Below are positions 59,417 through 64,000 of a stretch of DNA of 64,000 nucleotides, in pieces. The DNA comes from Spizellomyces punctatus DAOM BR117 (Eukaryota; Chytridiomycota; Chytridiomycetes; Spizellomycetales; Spizellomycetaceae), in contig NW_015971549.1 of assembly GCF_000182565.1 (NCBI RefSeq), forward strand, positions 186,001-250,000, written 5' to 3'. Every line of letters starts with the position of its first letter. Within the stretch, counting starts at the first letter, position 1. The notes beneath the pieces were generated by a model, which was not told the DNA's origin, made no database searches, and was given only the letters and a program-made list of their open reading frames with translations. The translations under genes were made by a program, and so were the position numbers.

Positions 59417-62400
59417 ATGCGTTTCTTTTCTCTAACCCAGTGCACATGCGCCCTCCTTTTGGCCATCACTTTGCTGCCATACCTCAGCTGTGCCCAAGAA
59501 TTCCGCTCCATTGATGGAACAGGCAATAATGCAGACAACAAGGCGTTTGGAAGTGTCAACTCAACATTTGCGAGAACCTTGGGGGGGTATAATGCCAATG
59601 CTTTGACGTCGGGTTTGCCGGACGCCCGCGCCATTTCTAATGCCCTCGCGGGTGTGGTTGCGCCGATAGTGAGTCCGAGAAATATTACAGAGTTGGTAAG
59701 GTCTGATTGATCTCAAAGATATCGTCCATAAATATGATGCTCAATGTGTTCCGTTTAGTTTACATATTGGGGAGAATTCATGGCGACTGGTACGTCGTAA
59801 TGTAAAAGGAGAACCATTCATGTATAGACACTTGAGAAAGAACTTTTGTATGCTCTTAGATCTCTCGCATATCATCCGATCATCAAAACCAACCAACGCG
59901 ACTTTCACTTTACCTGCCAATGGACCATTGCCTCCTGCACCCGCAAACGAATCATTTACGTTTGGTGCAACTGACAGTACCAACAGCGCTCCGCCGGACC
60001 AAATCAACCATGCAACAGCATTCCTGGATGCTTCCAACATTTACGGGACCGATCCTGCCGTGCTGGCCAGCCTCCGGGCTCCTGGTGGCAAACTGGCGCT
60101 TCGGTCTGATCGACTACCGCTTGTCGTAAACGGCACCAACGACATCCGCACGCAGACGGTTCGAATTAATGGGGGCCTCCCATTGGACGTTTTTGGCTTT
60201 GGCCTAGTGAATGGGAATACAAGTCCCATGTTGCAGGTAACATTGGCTGCAATCAGTATCATGAAAGACCAAGGTTGCTAAAGAGTAATTCACTACTAGT
60301 GCCTGTACATTATTTTTATGCGTGAGCATAACCGTTACGTGGACGAGCTTGTACGAAACGGAACAAAGGCGAATGACGAACAATTATTTCAGCTGGGACG
60401 CCAGCATGTCATTGCGCTTATTCAACACATTTCGTACTACGAATACATTCCGGTGCTGTTTGGGGCAAATCTGTTGACGAACCCGGCTTATAACCGCGCT
60501 TTGGATCCCGCGATGGAAGCACTTTTCTCTACCGTCGCATTTCGCTGTATGTGATTGTCAGAGTTGGCTGTTTAATTTAAAGTTTGACAATTAACAACTC
60601 CGTTTTCGTACAGACGGGCACATGGAAGTCACATCTACGCAGATCATGCTCAAAGATGGCAAGCCAACTGAATTCAATCTGGTCGACGTTTTCTACAATA
60701 TCCAACCTGTGCTCCAGCACGGCATCTTCCCATTTTTCGCTGGTACGCTGTGTTTCCCTTGTGACTGTACTTGAATTCGGATTCACACCACAATCCCTAA
60801 GGCATGACCAAACGAAGCCAGCTTATTCCAAAGCTGTACGTTGTCCCCGAACTCCGAAATGTACTCTTTGGCAATCGACCGATGGACCTATTCGCCATTG
60901 ACATTCAACGTTCCCGTGAGTTTGGTTCGCCGTTATATAACGATGCTCGAAGAGCTCTCGGTCTCGCCCCTGCAGTAGACTTTACAGATGTCACCAAGAA
61001 CCAAGCTATTGCATCAACCCTACGAACGCTGTATGCAGGCGATATCAATAAATTGGATGCTATCGTGGGCGGACTTGCGGAGGATCACTCCCCGTCAAAC
61101 AATATTGGCGACTTGTTCACAAAGATTTTGATCTATCAATTTACAAAGACCAGAGATGGGGACCGATTTTGGTTTGAGAATGACGGTGTGTTGACTAAAG
61201 AGCACTTGGACGAAGTTCGGCATACGTATTTCCGGTAAGTAATTTCATGGAGTGTTTGCAAGTACGCACAGCGTGGTGCTTATGATGTGATCCAATCCAT
61301 TTTAGTGATGTGATCGCTCGGAACGTTCCAGAGATACCCCAAGAGACTGCCCAAAAAATGCTTCCACGCAATCTATTTCAAATCACAAATGATGCGAGTC
61401 TGGATGGCGGTATCCCGAACGGATTTGCGTATTCAAAGTCATATCTTGACAATAGATATCGGTTGTCATGGAACATTAACGACCGGGGCGGAAAGTCTGA
61501 AACTATTCGCGGATTGTTGGAGTGCGCCTCTGAAGGCTGGTGTGGCCTAGCGTTTGGGGAGGACATGACGGTCGCTGGTGAGTTCTTGATGCCAGTCGAA
61601 AACGCTCCGCGGAGATACATGTCGTAACAATTTCACCGCAGAATTCATGATTGTTCGTCCGGCGTCGAATGGGTCGCTCATTTTGGAGGAGCGTGATAGT
61701 GGTGGAGGTTTTGTCCGACCGGTTAGTGTTGCAGGCCAAACTTCCATTTTCTATCACATTTTGACCCTTTTGTCGTTAGGTCATGACGACTCGCCCACCC
61801 CTTGTGCAAGTCATTTCCAGCAGTTTCACAGGAGGCATCATGACACTTGAATTCCAAAGGGCGGTTCGTCGCGGTCAAGCTAGTTACAGTGAAGGAGGTG
61901 CTCTGCCAATTCTAGCCGCCTATTCTCCTCAAAAGGCCGTCGCCACGAACAACGACGAGTGGTTCCAGTTTCATCAAACGAACCGACAACGGATTCGATT
62001 AAACTTTGCAACAGGGGAGTCGACTGTCTCGGACAATGTAACACCCAGGCGAAGTGTGCATGGTATAGGAATGGCCCTTATTTGGGGCGTTGTCTTCCCC
62101 TTTGGAGTGTTTTGGTCCAGATATTTTAGGTATGTGCATGTTTGCATACCTGCTTCGCTGTTACGTTTATTCATTTAAAAATATACAGGCATCTTCCTGG
62201 GTGGATGCTCGTTCACATCCTACTTCAAAGCATTGGTTGCATCGCCGTCATTTTCTTGGCAGCTATTCCGCTTATCGATCCGCAAAACATGGGGATTACG
62301 ACCAATGCACCGCATTCGTACATTGGGATTATCCTCCTCGTTTTAGTCATCATTCAGTTGTTATTGGGAGGATTCAATCGACAGGTGAGCGCCAAGGCTA

Positions 62401-64000
62401 ATCAGATCTCGTATAGCAGGTAACGAGCATGTTTACTTATCATTCTCTTGCAGCGTCTTCGATGGGAGAAGCTGCGTGATGCCTCTCACTACATTAGGGT
62501 AGCCCACCATTGGGTCGGGCGTGGTATGATTTTGCTGGGACTTGCAAATATCGGATTTGGGCTTCGGCGCATCTATCCCAACAAAGACCCGTCGGATGGT
62601 ATCTGGTTGGTATACTATGTGGTCTTGGTATTTTGGGCTGCTCTCTTTGCCGCTCTCGAGGTAGGTAGCGCCTTTGTACCTATTAAATCACAACCACGGT
62701 CTCATGGTTCGCTCTATCCTCTACAGGTGTTCTTCCGCTTCAAGGTCCGCGCAACCCGCCCTGATGGACCGCAAATGCCTGTGCCTATTATGCAGCTCGA
62801 TGAGAATGGAAAAGACGGCACTCTTACTGTGATTCCCACTGTAACCCCCGTCATGGCCGCCATGTCTGCGCCGGTGCCGATGAAAAGGGACCCAAAAGAT
62901 CTCGAAAAGCAGCCACTCTTGAGAAGTTTCACGTGGAAGGATATTGACGACGCCGTCATTGGAGGGTATGCTACTGATATTTTTTCCCAGAATTTAGATG
63001 GATGTAGTCACTAACGACTTGCGCATTATTTTCGCAGCGAGCATTTGGTAGTCGGAAATGGACGCTGGGTATATGATATCCGACCCTGGCTCGCCCATCA
63101 CCCTGGTGGCCGACTAATTTTGGATACTGTGAATGGAACCGACATTACGATTGATTTCTTTAATGAATCAGACTTTGATGGTAACCTGGGACTGCAAGCA
63201 ACAAGCGGTAGATCAAACGACCAAGAGAAAGAATTTAGGGTGCTTCCCAATGCATTGGTACGGAACGGTACACCAAACGGGGATCATGAAGCATATGACG
63301 AAAGTGACTCGGTCATCAAAGTGAATCCTTTATTGCACAAACCATTTACGACATCTGGACCTATCGTTCACCATGAACTTTCTGTGGAAACCTTGAGAAC
63401 GAACAGCGAGGAAAAATCTGAAGAAGAGAGCGAACATTGGATTCCGCCGCCGGATATCAAAGCAGATGAATGGAAGGCAGTTCGAAGAGCTCGATGGACG
63501 CATGCCCACAGCAAATACGCCGCTGAAAAGCTCATTGGATTCATTATCGGCGAGATTTCATGCCCAAAAGTTCCATCAAAGTTTTATGATTCGGCGGATG
63601 GGTCACGATCTTTTGATCCATACGAGTACCGTCGATATGCAATGGTCCATAAACAGCTAGTGACTTCCAAATCAGCCAAACGTGCAGTTTACCGTGTCAA
63701 ATTCGCGCTGTTATATCCTTTCCAAGGGTTGCGTGAGAATGAGCCAACAAGTTTTCTTCCGGGGCAGTGCGTAGAAATTGCCGATCGCATCCAAGGACAG
63801 ATTGTCACACGGTTTTATACGCCTGTCTCTGGCAGTCCTAGTTGCTTTGAAGTGTTGATCAAAGTCTATCCGGAAGGATTGATGGGACAGCATATCCACA
63901 AGCGCAAACCAGGCGACCGGCAGCTTAAGGTTCGTGGTCCATTTGCCGAGCCTTTGATCAACCCTCACCCGCCATTGAGAGGATTGCATGCGGGATGCTG
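59417..64000 (+). CDS. Peroxidase-DOMON-cytochrome b561-cytochrome b5-FAD reductase fusion (partial, runs off window)
   Basis: Predicted single-chain transmembrane electron-transfer protein. Thirteen exons so far (first 59417-59695, last 63038-64000+), all in phase, give at least 1267 residues. Residues 1-26 are a signal peptide (LLLAITLLPYLSCAQ). An animal-type heme peroxidase follows: FRSIDGTGNN, REHNR at 237-241, proximal His314 in FRYGHMEV, and DIQRSREFGSPLYNDARRAL. A DOMON domain at about 545-690 reads NRYRLSWNI and GWCGLAFGEDMTVAEF. The b561 membrane core at about 705-870 has His at about 710, 742, 775 and 816/817. A cytochrome b5 domain has HPGG at 968-971. The FAD domain starts with RFYTP at about 1205 and is cut by the window end. 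The peroxidase distal site reads GEFMATD where family members have GQF..HD. Function and substrate are inference. Confidence 0.92.

Noticed and set aside
58845-59634. Two long minus-strand frames across the redox-fusion promoter
   Set aside because: They overlap exon 1 of the fusion gene and polypurine tracts, and carry no domain; judged shadows.

Overview
The window is nuclear DNA of a fungus. The evidence is many short spliceosomal introns (about 45-200 nt, mostly GTRNGT...YAG) and a typically fungal gene set: PAT1, a DSK2-type ubiquilin, N-terminal amidase, a CsbD/Hmp1-like protein, a GATA factor, PCL-like cyclins and a fungal GILT-like protein. Dense introns, many homopolymer and microsatellite tracts, and a mix of animal-like and fungal families suggest an early-diverging lineage such as a chytrid. 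That placement is inference. Most gene models below were spliced by hand from donor and acceptor sites, checking reading phase at each junction.

Layout. 1.7-8.5 kb: an AMPK-related kinase with a KA1-like tail, then an IQ-CH-DH RhoGEF, both on minus. 8.9-11.8 kb: a tRNA-Lys(CTT), then on plus a PPR gene whose first intron has two acceptors in different frames. 12.7-17.0 kb: a membrane-anchored cyclophilin and PAT1, divergent from one short promoter. 18.2-20.2 kb: a C2H2 factor with poly-Ala and His tracts. 22.2-29.3 kb: hotdog thioesterase, CRAL-TRIO/GOLD protein, Ulp1-like protease, SDR oxidoreductase, DSK2. 30.6-34.7 kb: F-box protein, a possible tiny TATA-driven gene, and a GILT-like thiol reductase. 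35.4-41.0 kb: a small hypothetical gene, a PCL-like cyclin, and a SELO-type pseudokinase. 43.6-49.9 kb: GATA factor, PLAC8 protein, second cyclin. 50.2-55.5 kb: NTA1-like amidase, an extended ChaC protein, a CsbD-like protein. 55.8-58.7 kb: an arrestin-SH3 protein ending in twin SHOCT-like repeats. 59.4 kb to the edge: a very large secreted/membrane redox fusion.

The most striking locus is the last one. One polypeptide carries an animal-type heme-peroxidase domain, a DOMON domain, a cytochrome b561 membrane core, a cytochrome b5 domain and the start of an FAD reductase. This looks like a complete chain from NAD(P)H across a membrane to an extracytoplasmic heme domain. It resembles dual oxidase in logic but is built from b561 and b5 parts. 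Its peroxidase domain lacks the usual distal Gln and His, while the proximal His and the catalytic Arg remain.

There is no operon-like logic. Genes sit on both strands. Regulators (C2H2, GATA, both cyclins) have 1.2-2.5 kb of gene-free upstream DNA, whereas housekeeping genes are closely packed. I saw no transposon, CRISPR array or rRNA.
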